From Spirochaetaceae bacterium (GTDB lineage: Bacteria > Spirochaetota > Spirochaetia > Treponematales > Treponemataceae), in assembly GCA_017622135.1 (NCBI GenBank), contig JAGARR010000006.1, positions 1 to 64,000 of the forward strand: a stretch of DNA of 64,000 nucleotides, given 5' to 3'. Under the pieces are notes generated by a model, which saw nothing but the letters and a program-made list of their open reading frames with translations, was not told the origin of the DNA and ran no database searches. The position numbers were made by a program, and so were the translations under genes. This document shows, piece after piece, positions 46,124 to 54,396 of the stretch (positions are counted from its first letter, which is position 1; each line of letters begins with the position of its first letter).

Positions 46124-47404
46124 TCAGCTGCCTGTGGCCGCAATGGCAGTGACAGAGCCCTTGCCGCGGTGCCCAGTATGCTTGCGCCTATGAACTGCTG
46201 CCTCCAGCCGCTCACGGGAGCCGCCATGGTCATGGTGATTTCTATGGTGGCGCTCAGCATGGCTCTTTCCAGCAGAGACGACCTTTTGTCCCCCCTGCCC
46301 CTGCTCCAAATTGGACTTGCAAGAGGAGAAGGCCCGCTTTGGAATATGGACGGAAACTCCCAGCTGCCGCAACACCGTGCGGATGGCATATTCCAACTCA
46401 GTGCGCTGGGGATTCATGGGAAGGACAAAGTTCCGGCACTGGGACCAGGTGCGGCTGTACAGCTCGGCAGTGGCGGAATTCTGGTCCACCTCTGCCTGCC
46501 AGTCGGTGAGGCCGGCGGTAAAGTCATAGATGAGATAGGTCAGCTTTTGCCCAAGACGAGCGCCAGGCTCCTGTGTATGGAGTGCATCCAACTCTTGCAG
46601 ATGCTGGAAATAACTACGTTTGAACTCCTTGTTGGCATATATCATGGCGGTAGCCGCTGGCTGCAAGTGCATGAACAGATCCACCTCCATGGCAAATCTG
46701 ATGATGTTGTAGGCATGGCCGCTGTTGATTATCTTCATCAGCTCCTCCGTAAGGCGGGAGGGAGACACCGGGGAAAGGAGATGGGCCGACTTGCAGATCT
46801 TCCGCCGGAGACTGCGGGGCATGGTGCAACCAGTGGTGGCTGCATATTTCACGGCCCGCAGCATCCGCACCGGATCCTCCTCGAAAATCCGATTCAAGGG
46901 AATCACCGGACGGATGACTCGCTTCTGGATGTCCTTCAGCCCACCTACATAGTCTATAACCTGCTCTTTCAAGGGATCGTAGTACAGGGCATTGAGGGTG
47001 AAGTCCCGTCGCAGGGCATCCTCGTCCATGGTGCCGAAGCTGTTTCCCACAGAGCCGTCCGTAATGGAACGGAAGGTGCTCACCTCAAAAATCTTTGGAC
47101 CAAAGAACACATGCACCAGACGGAAACGACGACCAATTATGCGTGAGTTCCTAAAAATTTTCTTTATCCGGGAAGGAGTTGCATCAGTGACAATATCAAA
47201 GTCCTTCGGCTCCTTGCCCACCAGTAGATCACGGACAGCACCACCGACAATGTAGGCATCGTAGCCATGGGTATGCAGTTGACGAATGATAAAAAGGGCG
47301 TCAGGATCTATTTTGTGGAGAGGAATGGCATGTTCATTTTTTGTATAGATTACGGCCTTCTTTACAGGACGGCCCTTTGCATCAGCAGAATAACGAAACA
47401 ACAC
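46124..47404 (-). CDS. pcnB: Poly(A) polymerase / tRNA nucleotidyltransferase family
   Basis: 426 residues from a GTG at 47404. The nucleotidyltransferase core has YIVGGAVRDLL (54-59 GGAVRD), the metal-binding DFD at 68-70, FGTMDEDALRRDFTLNALYYD and FEEDPVRMLRAVKYA. It may tail RNA (PcnB) or add CCA; the RRF.LVHV segment (GRRFRLVHVFFG) favours PcnB. The last 60 residues are basic and rich in His and Arg (HAERHHRNHHDHGG). Both tRNA genes of the window lack CCA, so a CCA enzyme is needed somewhere in the genome. The start lacks a ribosome site. Confidence 0.88.
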   Translation of the reverse strand: MLFRYSADAKGRPVKKAVIYTKNEHAIPLHKIDPDALFIIRQLHTHGYDAYIVGGAVRDLLVGKEPKDFDIVTDATPSRIKKIFRNSRIIGRRFRLVHVFFGPKIFEVSTFRSITDGSVGNSFGTMDEDALRRDFTLNALYYDPLKEQVIDYVGGLKDIQKRVIRPVIPLNRIFEEDPVRMLRAVKYAATTGCTMPRSLRRKICKSAHLLSPVSPSRLTEELMKIINSGHAYNIIRFAMEVDLFMHLQPAATAMIYANKEFKRSYFQHLQELDALHTQEPGARLGQKLTYLIYDFTAGLTDWQAEVDQNSATAELYSRTWSQCRNFVLPMNPQRTELEYAIRTVLRQLGVSVHIPKRAFSSCKSNLEQGQGGQKVVSAGKSHAERHHRNHHDHGGSRERLEAAVHRRKHTGHRGKGSVTAIAATGS

Positions 47405-47413
47405 GGTTCATAC

Positions 47414-47442
47414 ATAATAGGCTTTTCACGGTAGCTAGTCAA
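47414..47442 (-). promoter_or_regulatory. pcnB promoter, predicted leaderless with GTG start
   Basis: TTGACT (47437-47442), 17 bp, TATTAT (47414-47419) on the minus strand, with 9 nt to the GTG at 47404. It has the same spacing as the aroH promoter. Confidence 0.65.
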
Positions 47443-47465
47443 GCGGTGGGTGTAGGCAGAAAGAA

Positions 47466-47518
47466 AGGATGTCGGACGATGAGTCACTCCATCGATGAAA
47501 TGCTTCATCCGACATCCT
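47466..47518 (-). terminator. Branched terminator of the UgpC-type gene
   Basis: An outer 11-bp perfect stem, AGGATGTCGGA (47466-47476) / TCCGACATCCT (47508-47518), encloses two smaller hairpins, CGATG/CATCG (47477-47481 and 47490-47494) and GATGAA/TTCATC (47494-47499 and 47504-47509, partly competing with the outer stem). On the minus strand TTTCTTTC follows. It is probably a terminator with a three-way branch. Confidence 0.65.
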
Positions 47519-47539
47519 CTGTTTAGGGAAACAAGTCCC

Positions 47540-48652
47540 TTACTCGGTCTTTACATCCTCACAGATATTCAACTCGGTCTCCTTGTCGAAGAACTTACCC
47601 TTCTCCATGTTGGGAATGAAGTTGGCAGTGTCTCCAATGCGGAAGGTGTTGTCGGGCTCTGTGCGGGCAATAACCTGCTGGCTCTTGGTGGCAAGATACA
47701 GGTGGGTCTCAGCACCAAGGGGCTCGATGATGGACACCTTCATCTGCATATTGTTGGACTGGGCTGGCTCCTTGGTGTACTGCATGTCCTCGGGGCGAAT
47801 TCCGAAGAACACCTCCTTGCCCACATAAGCCTTGAGCTTTGCAGCCTGCTCTGGGGTGGGAACTACCTCGAAGGTGCCCTCGTCGGCAAGGATCTGGCCA
47901 CCCTTGTCCACGATCTTCACGGACAGGAAGTTCATTGGCGGTGAGCCGATGAATCCGGCGACGAATTTATTGATGGGGTGGTTGTACAGGTAGAGCGGTG
48001 AGCCAATCTGCTGAACCTTTCCATCCTTCATGACAACAATCTTGTCTCCCATGGTCAAGGCCTCAACCTGGTCGTGGGTGACGTAGATCATGGTGGCCTT
48101 CAGGCGGTGATGGAGGTCGGAAATCTCGGCGCGCATCTGAACACGAAGCTTGGCGTCCAAGTTGGACAGGGGCTCGTCAAAGAGGAAGACCTTGGGATTA
48201 CGAACGATGGCACGTCCAACAGCAACACGCTGGCGCTGTCCACCGGAAAGAGCCTTGGGCTTGCGATCCAGCAGTTTCTCGATGTCCAAGATACGGGCAG
48301 CCTCATTCACCCGCCGCTCAATCTCAGCCTTGTCGGTCTTTCTGATCTTCAGACCGAAGGCCATGTTGTCGTACACGGTCATGTGGGGATACAGTGCGTA
48401 GTTCTGGAATACCATGGCGATGTTGCGGTCCTTGGGAGGAACATCGTTCATAAGCTCCTGGTCGATGTAGAGCTCACCTTCACTGATGTCTTCCAGACCG
48501 GCAACCATGCGCAGGGTTGTGGACTTGCCACAACCAGAGGGTCCTACGAAAATGACGAATTCCTGGTCCTCGATGGTGATGTTGGCGTTGTCAACAGCAC
48601 GGACATTTCCATCATAGACCTTTCCGATTCCCTTCAGTTCTACTTTAGCCAT
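47540..48652 (-). CDS. ugpC: Sugar ABC transporter ATPase (UgpC/MsmX type)
   Basis: 370 residues. ABC domain with Walker A GPSGCGKST at 37-45, Q-loop VFQNYALYPH, signature LSGGQRQRVAVGRA and Walker B VFLFDEPLSNLDAKLR. A C-terminal TOBE-like part contains GIRPEDMQY. This type energises several carbohydrate (CUT1) importers, often as one shared ATPase; no permease is adjacent, which fits a shared role. It has AAGGAGG before the ATG and a consensus promoter. Confidence 0.93.
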   Translation of the reverse strand: MAKVELKGIGKVYDGNVRAVDNANITIEDQEFVIFVGPSGCGKSTTLRMVAGLEDISEGELYIDQELMNDVPPKDRNIAMVFQNYALYPHMTVYDNMAFGLKIRKTDKAEIERRVNEAARILDIEKLLDRKPKALSGGQRQRVAVGRAIVRNPKVFLFDEPLSNLDAKLRVQMRAEISDLHHRLKATMIYVTHDQVEALTMGDKIVVMKDGKVQQIGSPLYLYNHPINKFVAGFIGSPPMNFLSVKIVDKGGQILADEGTFEVVPTPEQAAKLKAYVGKEVFFGIRPEDMQYTKEPAQSNNMQMKVSIIEPLGAETHLYLATKSQQVIARTEPDNTFRIGDTANFIPNMEKGKFFDKETELNICEDVKTE

Positions 48653-48685
48653 TCTACGGCCTCCTTAGAATTATCTTATAAAACT

Positions 48686-48714
48686 AGTATACAACACTCT
48701 CATCAGGCTGTCAA
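48686..48714 (-). promoter_or_regulatory. Consensus promoter of the UgpC-type gene
   Basis: TTGACA (48709-48714), 17 bp, TATACT (48686-48691), giving a leader of about 27 nt that contains AAGGAGG. Confidence 0.8.
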
Positions 48715-48720
48715 ACCAAT

Positions 48721-49626
48721 TTAACTGCCCATCTTCTCGTAGGGCTTGCCGGAAGCCAAGGGAGCATAGTTCTTTCCGCTAAATACCACCAAGGCTAGCA
48801 GGGTGATAACATAGGGTAGGAGGCTGAAAAACTCGGAGGGCAGCAGGTTCCGCAGGAAGGGGATGTTCACCACATAGATGGAGAAGGACACCGCCGCACC
48901 AAAGAGCAGGGAGGAGGCCGTAATTCCCAGAGGCCGCCACCGACCGAAGGACACCGCCGCCAGGGCGATGTATCCGGCACCGTTGATGGTGTTGGAGGTG
49001 AACTGGATGGTCTGGGTGAACACCAGGCAGCCGCCGGCCAGTCCCGCCAGAAAGCCGGAGGCCAGCACCGCAATGTAGCGGATCCGCAGCACCTTGATTC
49101 CCACGGAGGCGGCGGCACCGGGATTCTCACCGCAGGCACGCAGTCGCAATCCAAAGGGAAGTCGGTACAGGATGAACCAGGTTCCCAGAATCACCACCAG
49201 GGCAATGAGGGCCGTGGGGTAGATGCCGAAGGGACCGGGCATCATGCCGTTCTGGAAGGGGGCGGTCCTGTCCATGGAGAACAGGATTTGAGCAGCAAAG
49301 ATGGTGACACCATTGGCCAAAAGGTTTATTCCCGTGCCGGAAACCGTTTGGTCCGCATTCAAGGTGATGGCGGCAAAGGCATGGATCAGAGAAAAGGCCA
49401 TGCCCAGCACTGCTCCCACCAGCAGGCCGAGCCAGATGGAGCCAGGCATGGTAGTCTCCAACAGCACGTGGGTAGCGGCGGCGGAAAATGCTCCGATGGC
49501 CATCAGCCCCTCCAGAGCGATATTCACTACGCCTGAACGCTCGCAGATCATGCCGCCGGCTGCCGTAATCAGGATGGGGGACACAATCATCAATACAGAT
49601 GGAATCATTCCAAGGATACTAGTCAT
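48721..49626 (-). CDS. Nucleoside-type ABC transporter permease 2
   Basis: 301 residues from the ATG at 49626. About eight to nine membrane helices with the BPD_transp_2 pattern: AAGGMICERSGVVNIALEGLM near the start, ADQTVSGTGINLLANG, LRACGENPGAAASVGI and LAGLAGGCLVF. Paired with the next permease and the double ATPase it forms an importer of the BMP/purine nucleoside type. GGAGGGAGAGA precedes the ATG. It overlaps the permease-1 gene by 8 nt. Confidence 0.92.
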   Translation of the reverse strand: MTSILGMIPSVLMIVSPILITAAGGMICERSGVVNIALEGLMAIGAFSAAATHVLLETTMPGSIWLGLLVGAVLGMAFSLIHAFAAITLNADQTVSGTGINLLANGVTIFAAQILFSMDRTAPFQNGMMPGPFGIYPTALIALVVILGTWFILYRLPFGLRLRACGENPGAAASVGIKVLRIRYIAVLASGFLAGLAGGCLVFTQTIQFTSNTINGAGYIALAAVSFGRWRPLGITASSLLFGAAVSFSIYVVNIPFLRNLLPSEFFSLLPYVITLLALVVFSGKNYAPLASGKPYEKMGS

Positions 49627-50773
49627 TCTCTCCCTCCTTCTTTCCCTCCAGCTGCTCACTGACCGCAGCCTTTTCGGCGGCCCGCTTCACCCTCCACTGC
49701 AGGAAGAGTCTGATGCCCGTCCTGACGGCGATGAACACCACAATCAGTCCCTGGATGATGAAGGTTATCTCCTTGGGAATCTGCTTTGACTGCATCAAGG
49801 GTTGGGCCGCCGCCAGCAGACCGAACAGGAGGCCCGCCAGCAGGGTTCCCACTGCCGTGTTGTTTCCTACCAGTGCCACGGCAATGCCCGTAAAGCCGTA
49901 GTTGTCCATGCCGGAGATAACCCGGCCGTGGCGGAATGAGCCCAGAGCCACCACGCCACCGCCCATACCGGCAAAGGCACCGGCAACTGCCATGGAGATC
50001 ACCACGCTGGTGACCACGGGAATGCCACCGTAGCGGGCGGCATCCTTGTTGAATCCTGTGGCCCTAAGACCAAAGCCCAGGTTTGTCCGCTCCATCAGGA
50101 ACCAATACAGCACCACGGAGACAATCACCAAAAAGATTCCCAGGTTCAAGGTGGAGCCGTTTGTCAGGGTGGAAAGGAAGTCGGCCCGCAATGAGGCTGT
50201 CTCAGGGAAATTCACCGTCTTGTAGGTGTTTGTTCCAGGGATGGCCATAGTGATGATGCGGGACAGGTAGAGGGCCACATAGTTCAGCATGATGGTGGCC
50301 ACCACCTCGGAAACCTCGTAGCGGGCCTTCAAAAAGCCCACGATACCGCCCCAAATCGCACCCATCAGCAGGGCACCAGCCATGGCCAGGATCCAGTGGA
50401 CTACGGGAACCTGGGGGCCAAGGAGGGCAATAACCTGGGCCATGGTGAGCCCCATGATGTATTGTCCCTCACCTCCAATATTGAACAGCCCCGTTCGTGC
50501 GGCAAAGGCCATGGCCAAACCGCAGAAAATATAGGGTACAGAAAGGTTCAGCCATTCGCCCACATAGCGGATGTTCCAGATTCCCCGATCGATGTTGTAG
50601 CCAGTGAGGGACTGGAGGATAGCCTTGTACATGTTCAAGGGATTTCGTCCCACAACGGCCACCAGAATGGTTCCGCACAAAAATCCCAGCAGCACCACCA
50701 GCACTGAAATCGCTCCGTCAGAACGGAGCAAGAGCTCCGTCAGTCTGCCCTGTCTCTTCTGTTGCTGTCTCAT
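49619..50773 (-). CDS. Nucleoside-type ABC transporter permease 1
   Basis: 384 residues with about ten membrane helices. Family features are LNLSVPYIFCGLAMAFAARTGLFNIGGEGQYIMG, YEVSEVVATIMLNYVALYLS, GLRATGFNKDAARYGGIPV and GYTGIAVALVGN-like GFTGIAVALVGNNTAVG. A charged tail (EKAAVSEQLEGKKEGEND) ends it. It starts by a 4-nt overlap with the ATPase stop. Confidence 0.93.
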   Translation of the reverse strand: MRQQQKRQGRLTELLLRSDGAISVLVVLLGFLCGTILVAVVGRNPLNMYKAILQSLTGYNIDRGIWNIRYVGEWLNLSVPYIFCGLAMAFAARTGLFNIGGEGQYIMGLTMAQVIALLGPQVPVVHWILAMAGALLMGAIWGGIVGFLKARYEVSEVVATIMLNYVALYLSRIITMAIPGTNTYKTVNFPETASLRADFLSTLTNGSTLNLGIFLVIVSVVLYWFLMERTNLGFGLRATGFNKDAARYGGIPVVTSVVISMAVAGAFAGMGGGVVALGSFRHGRVISGMDNYGFTGIAVALVGNNTAVGTLLAGLLFGLLAAAQPLMQSKQIPKEITFIIQGLIVVFIAVRTGIRLFLQWRVKRAAEKAAVSEQLEGKKEGEND

Positions 50774-52305
50774 ACTGTCTCCTCCTTGCCACCCTTTGAA
50801 CCAGCCATCATCACACCGATCTCACGTTCCGTCACCGCTCCGGCATCGAAGACACCCACAATGGTTCCCTTGGAAATGGTGGCTATGCGGTCGCAGAGAT
50901 TCATGATTTCGTCCAGCTCGAAGGAAATCAACAGGATTGCCCTGCCCTTGTCCCGCTCAGCCACAATCCGCTGACGGATGTACTCTATGGCGCCAACGTC
51001 AAGTCCACGGGTGGGCTGAGCCACCACCAGCAATTCCGGTGAAAGCTCGATTTCCCGGGCGATGATGACCTTCTGCTGGTTTCCGCCAGACATGCTGCCT
51101 GCTCTGGTGGCGGGTCCCTCACCTGCCCTGATATCAAAGTCTTTGATGAGGCTTGCCGCAGTGCTGCTCATCTGGGAGTTGTCCAGCAGGCAGCCGTGCT
51201 TGGTAAAGGGAGGCTTGTAGTAGGTCTTGAGGGCGATGTTCTCCGCCACTGTGAATTCCGACACCAGACCGTGCTTGCGCCGATCCTCGGGAATGTGGCC
51301 GATGCCAGACTCAATGCGCTGGCGGATGGAAAGGTTGGAGATGTCCCGGTCCCTCAGGAAAATCTGTCCCTGCTCCAAAGGACTCATGCCGGTGATGGCA
51401 AAAATCAGCTCCGACTGGCCGTTGCCGTCCACACCGGCAATGCCAACAATCTCGCCGGAACGCACCTCCAGGGACAGGTCCCGCACCGCCAGCTGGCCAC
51501 GACTGTTCTTGACGGATATGTTCTTTATGGAAAGGATTGTCTCTCCCGGCTGGCAGGGGGCCTTGTCAATCTCGAATTTAACGGCACGGCCCACCATCAT
51601 TTCTGCCAGCTGCTGCTCGCTCACGTCGGCCACATCAACGGTACCCACCAGCCTTCCCCGCCGCAGGACGGTACAGCGCTCCGCCACCGCCTTGATTTCC
51701 TTCAGCTTGTGGGTGATGAGGATGATGGTCTTTCCCTCTGCCTTGAGCCGGCGGATAATCTCCATCAGCTCGTCAATTTCCTGAGGCGTGAGGACGGCGG
51801 TGGGTTCATCAAAGATGATGATGTCGGCATTGCGGTAGAGGGTTTTGAGAATCTCCACCCGCTGCTGCATACCCACGGTAATGTCCTCTATCTTGTCCTT
51901 TGGATTCACCATGAGACCGTACTGTTCCGACAGCTTACGAACCCGCTCCTCGGCGGCGGCCAGGTCCAGCATTCGGTGCTTGGTGGGTTCAATTCCCAGA
52001 ACAATGTTCTCCGCCACGGTGTAGTTGTGGACAAGCTTGAAGTGCTGGTGAACCATTCCGATGCCCAAGGCTGTAGCCGCATTGGGATCCTTGATCCTCA
52101 CCTCCTGTCCCCGAATCTTGATGACTCCGGAATCGGGATCATAGGAACCAAAGAGGATGGACATGAGGGTTGACTTCCCCGCTCCATTCTCTCCTAACAG
52201 GGCAAGGACCTCGTTTTCCCTTACCGACAGCGTCACGTTGTCATTGGCCACAACGCCGGGAAATGTCTTGGTGATTCCCAGCATCTCGATTGCATACTTG
52301 TCCAC
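50770..52305 (-). CDS. Nucleoside-type ABC transporter ATPase, two ABC domains
   Basis: 511 residues, a tandem-ATPase of the RbsA/YufO class. The first domain has Walker A GENGAGKST near 38, Q-loop MVHQHF and Walker B IIFDEPTAVLTP; its signature reads VGMQQRVEI rather than LSGGQ. The second has GIAGVDGNGQSELIFAITG (degenerate Walker A), MSGGNQQKVIIAREI as signature and VAQPTRGLDVGA. It energises the two permeases that follow. A terminator-like hairpin separates it from the binding-protein gene upstream. Confidence 0.94.
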   Translation of the reverse strand: MDKYAIEMLGITKTFPGVVANDNVTLSVRENEVLALLGENGAGKSTLMSILFGSYDPDSGVIKIRGQEVRIKDPNAATALGIGMVHQHFKLVHNYTVAENIVLGIEPTKHRMLDLAAAEERVRKLSEQYGLMVNPKDKIEDITVGMQQRVEILKTLYRNADIIIFDEPTAVLTPQEIDELMEIIRRLKAEGKTIILITHKLKEIKAVAERCTVLRRGRLVGTVDVADVSEQQLAEMMVGRAVKFEIDKAPCQPGETILSIKNISVKNSRGQLAVRDLSLEVRSGEIVGIAGVDGNGQSELIFAITGMSPLEQGQIFLRDRDISNLSIRQRIESGIGHIPEDRRKHGLVSEFTVAENIALKTYYKPPFTKHGCLLDNSQMSSTAASLIKDFDIRAGEGPATRAGSMSGGNQQKVIIAREIELSPELLVVAQPTRGLDVGAIEYIRQRIVAERDKGRAILLISFELDEIMNLCDRIATISKGTIVGVFDAGAVTEREIGVMMAGSKGGKEETV

Positions 52306-52325
52306 GCCGTTCCCCCATTCTTACG

Positions 52326-52363
52326 AAAAAGGGGCTGCCCAGAAAAATCCTGCGGACAGCCCC
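52326..52363 (-). terminator. Terminator or attenuator between the binding protein and ABC genes
   Basis: GGGGCTG / CAGCCCC at 52331-52337 and 52357-52363, with a run of T on the minus strand at 52330-52326. It should reduce read-through so that the binding protein is made in excess over the membrane parts. Confidence 0.85.
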
Positions 52364-52382
52364 TATCATTTCTCAAGTAAAA

Positions 52383-53489
52383 TTAGTTATCCATAGCACC
52401 AAGTCCGGCAGGAGCAACTCCAGCGGCCATGGCATCCTTGTAGGTTCCAATAACCTTGATCTTTCCACTGACAATGTCAGCCTTCAGATCCTCAATCTGC
52501 TTCACAACAGCAGCAGACAGCTCAGGATTTGCAGCGGAAAAGCCCACTCCGTCGGCTGCCATGTCAAGGGTTACCACACCACTCTTGAAGGTATCCTTTG
52601 CAACGGCATCCAAGGCGTACATGGTGGAAGCCTCCACACGCTTGATCATAGAAGTGAGAACGGCAGACTTGTCACCCTCGTAGATTCCGTCGGCATACTG
52701 GTCTGAGTCAACACCGATGGCCCACACATTCTTGCCCTGCTGGCGGTATTCCTTTGCCTGGGCGATGGTTCCACCACCAGTTCCGCCAGCGGCAGAGAAG
52801 ATGGCGTACACACCGGAGTCGTACCAGTTCTTTGCTTGGGCCTTTGCCAGCTCAGGCTTTCCCCAGTCATTGGCATAGAAGTCCACAATCTGGGCATCGG
52901 GGAACACAGACTTGATTCCCTGGATGTATCCCATCTCAAACTTGGTGATGGTGGCGCCGGGCACACCGCCGATGAAGCCGAACTTAGGATTGGCAACTCC
53001 CTCTTCCTTGGCCTGGAGAGCGGCAGCAACACCAACAAGGTAGGATCCCTGCTCCTCGCTGAACATGAACTGCATGACGTTGGGCTGGTTCACATAGTCC
53101 ACGTCAACAATCATGTACTTCTGCTCAGGATACAGCTGGGCAACCTCGTTCAGTGCATCGGCAAAGGTGAAGCCGGTGGTGACAATGAGGTCATAGCCCT
53201 CGTCAGAAACCTGCTTCAGGGTGGGGATGTACATATCCTGGGTCTGACAGGTTACCACATCATAGAGCGTTCCACGGTTGGCCTGATTCTCCCAGGTGTC
53301 GCCATAGTACTCCAGGATTCCCCGCCAAGCGGCGGCGTTAAAGGACTTGTCGTCAATGCCAGTGGCATCAGTGATCAGACGAATGCTGGGCCGACCATCT
53401 GAGGCTGCAGACTGGTCCTTACCTCCAAGAGAGAACACTACTCCTGCAGCCATCAGAAGGACTGCAACTACGAGTACAAATCGTTTCAT
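52383..53489 (-). CDS. BMP/PnrA-family substrate-binding protein
   Basis: 368 residues from the ATG at 53489 (GGAGG 5 nt upstream). The BMP domain is clear: LITDATGIDDKSFNAAAWRGI, GFTFADALNEVAQLYPEQKYMIVD, FSEEQGSYLVGVAAAL, GFIGGVPGATITKFEMGYIQGI and AAGGTGGGTIAQAKE. Homologues (PnrA/TmpC) bind purine nucleosides. The signal peptide MKRFVLVVAVLLMAAGVVFSLGG lacks a lipobox Cys, so unlike PnrA it may be cleaved by signal peptidase I and be soluble in the periplasm. It has its own promoter. Confidence 0.93.
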   Translation of the reverse strand: MKRFVLVVAVLLMAAGVVFSLGGKDQSAASDGRPSIRLITDATGIDDKSFNAAAWRGILEYYGDTWENQANRGTLYDVVTCQTQDMYIPTLKQVSDEGYDLIVTTGFTFADALNEVAQLYPEQKYMIVDVDYVNQPNVMQFMFSEEQGSYLVGVAAALQAKEEGVANPKFGFIGGVPGATITKFEMGYIQGIKSVFPDAQIVDFYANDWGKPELAKAQAKNWYDSGVYAIFSAAGGTGGGTIAQAKEYRQQGKNVWAIGVDSDQYADGIYEGDKSAVLTSMIKRVEASTMYALDAVAKDTFKSGVVTLDMAADGVGFSAANPELSAAVVKQIEDLKADIVSGKIKVIGTYKDAMAAGVAPAGLGAMDN

Positions 53490-53534
53490 GATTTCCTCCA
53501 AAAATTTTATAGAAGCAAAATTGCGTTCCTTTTC

Positions 53535-53562
53535 ATTATAATCTAATTGGAAAAAAACACAA
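53535..53562 (-). promoter_or_regulatory. Promoter of the binding-protein gene
   Basis: TTGTGT (53557-53562), 16 bp, TATAAT (53535-53540) on the minus strand, about 45 nt before the ATG. Confidence 0.6.
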
Positions 53563-53592
53563 GGCTTGAAAACTTGTTTTGGTACGGAGGAA

Positions 53593-54396
53593 TTATTGGG
53601 CAATTCCCTTCTTTCTGTCCAGCTCCATCTTTTCCTTGAGGACGCGGCCCTTCTTCTTCAGCTCTTCTGCCTCATCCTTCTCGTCGAAGATGATGCAGAA
53701 ACGGCGCTGGGCAGAGATGAACAGGAGGGCATTCCTCATGTCGTCCAACCGATGGGTGGAGAATTCGTAGCGCTGGTGATACTGATCCGCAGATTGGGCG
53801 ATGAGCTTGCGCACCAGCTGGATATAATAGACGGTGGTGTCGTAGTCGGGGGAACTAGGATCGAAATATGACTTGGATGCCTGCTTGATGTCCAGCAGGT
53901 TCTTTGCGATGACCGCAAAACGGCCATTCAACTCCACAAAGGCCCACTTCCACTTGGTATTCTCGCCGTAGGCATCCATCAGCATCCTGATGGCCAGCCC
54001 CAGCTTACGGACAATGAAAAACCGCTTGTCCATGGGCATACTGTCAATCTGGGCAAGGGCATCCTCATATTCGGAATAAGGAGCATCGATGATATTTGTG
54101 ACGATTTCCTCGAGGTAGATGACAGCCTTGTACAAGGTCTTGCGGCTTTCGTTGAGGGCATCGGTATTTTTGACTGCAAGCAGCTCCTCGGAAAGATTGT
54201 TGATGGTGAGATAAATGGTGGCAATGTAAATCATTTCCTCGGCCAGCAGGATGCGCCGGTAGGCCGCTTCAGACCTGTCGGCGGTCATTGAGGAAAGAAT
54301 TTCCTTTTCCTTTTTCAGGGACTTTTCAATCTCCTGCTTGTATGGCTCACTTTTCGCATTGAAATCATCACGAGCTTCTGCTGCAATCTTGGCCAT
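53593..54396 (-). CDS. Conserved treponemal-type protein of unknown function
   Basis: 267 residues, all helical and charged, with no signal or TM segment. It includes EAAYRRILLAEEMIYIATIYLTINNLSEELL, MDKRFFIVRKLGLAIRMLMDAYGE and a coiled, Lys/Glu-rich end (DEAEELKKKGRVLKEKMELDRKK). The start overlaps the recN stop by one base. No family was recognised. A tie to recN and nadK is possible from the coupling, though co-transcription alone does not show shared function. Confidence 0.75.
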   Translation of the reverse strand: MAKIAAEARDDFNAKSEPYKQEIEKSLKKEKEILSSMTADRSEAAYRRILLAEEMIYIATIYLTINNLSEELLAVKNTDALNESRKTLYKAVIYLEEIVTNIIDAPYSEYEDALAQIDSMPMDKRFFIVRKLGLAIRMLMDAYGENTKWKWAFVELNGRFAVIAKNLLDIKQASKSYFDPSSPDYDTTVYYIQLVRKLIAQSADQYHQRYEFSTHRLDDMRNALLFISAQRRFCIIFDEKDEAEELKKKGRVLKEKMELDRKKGIAQ

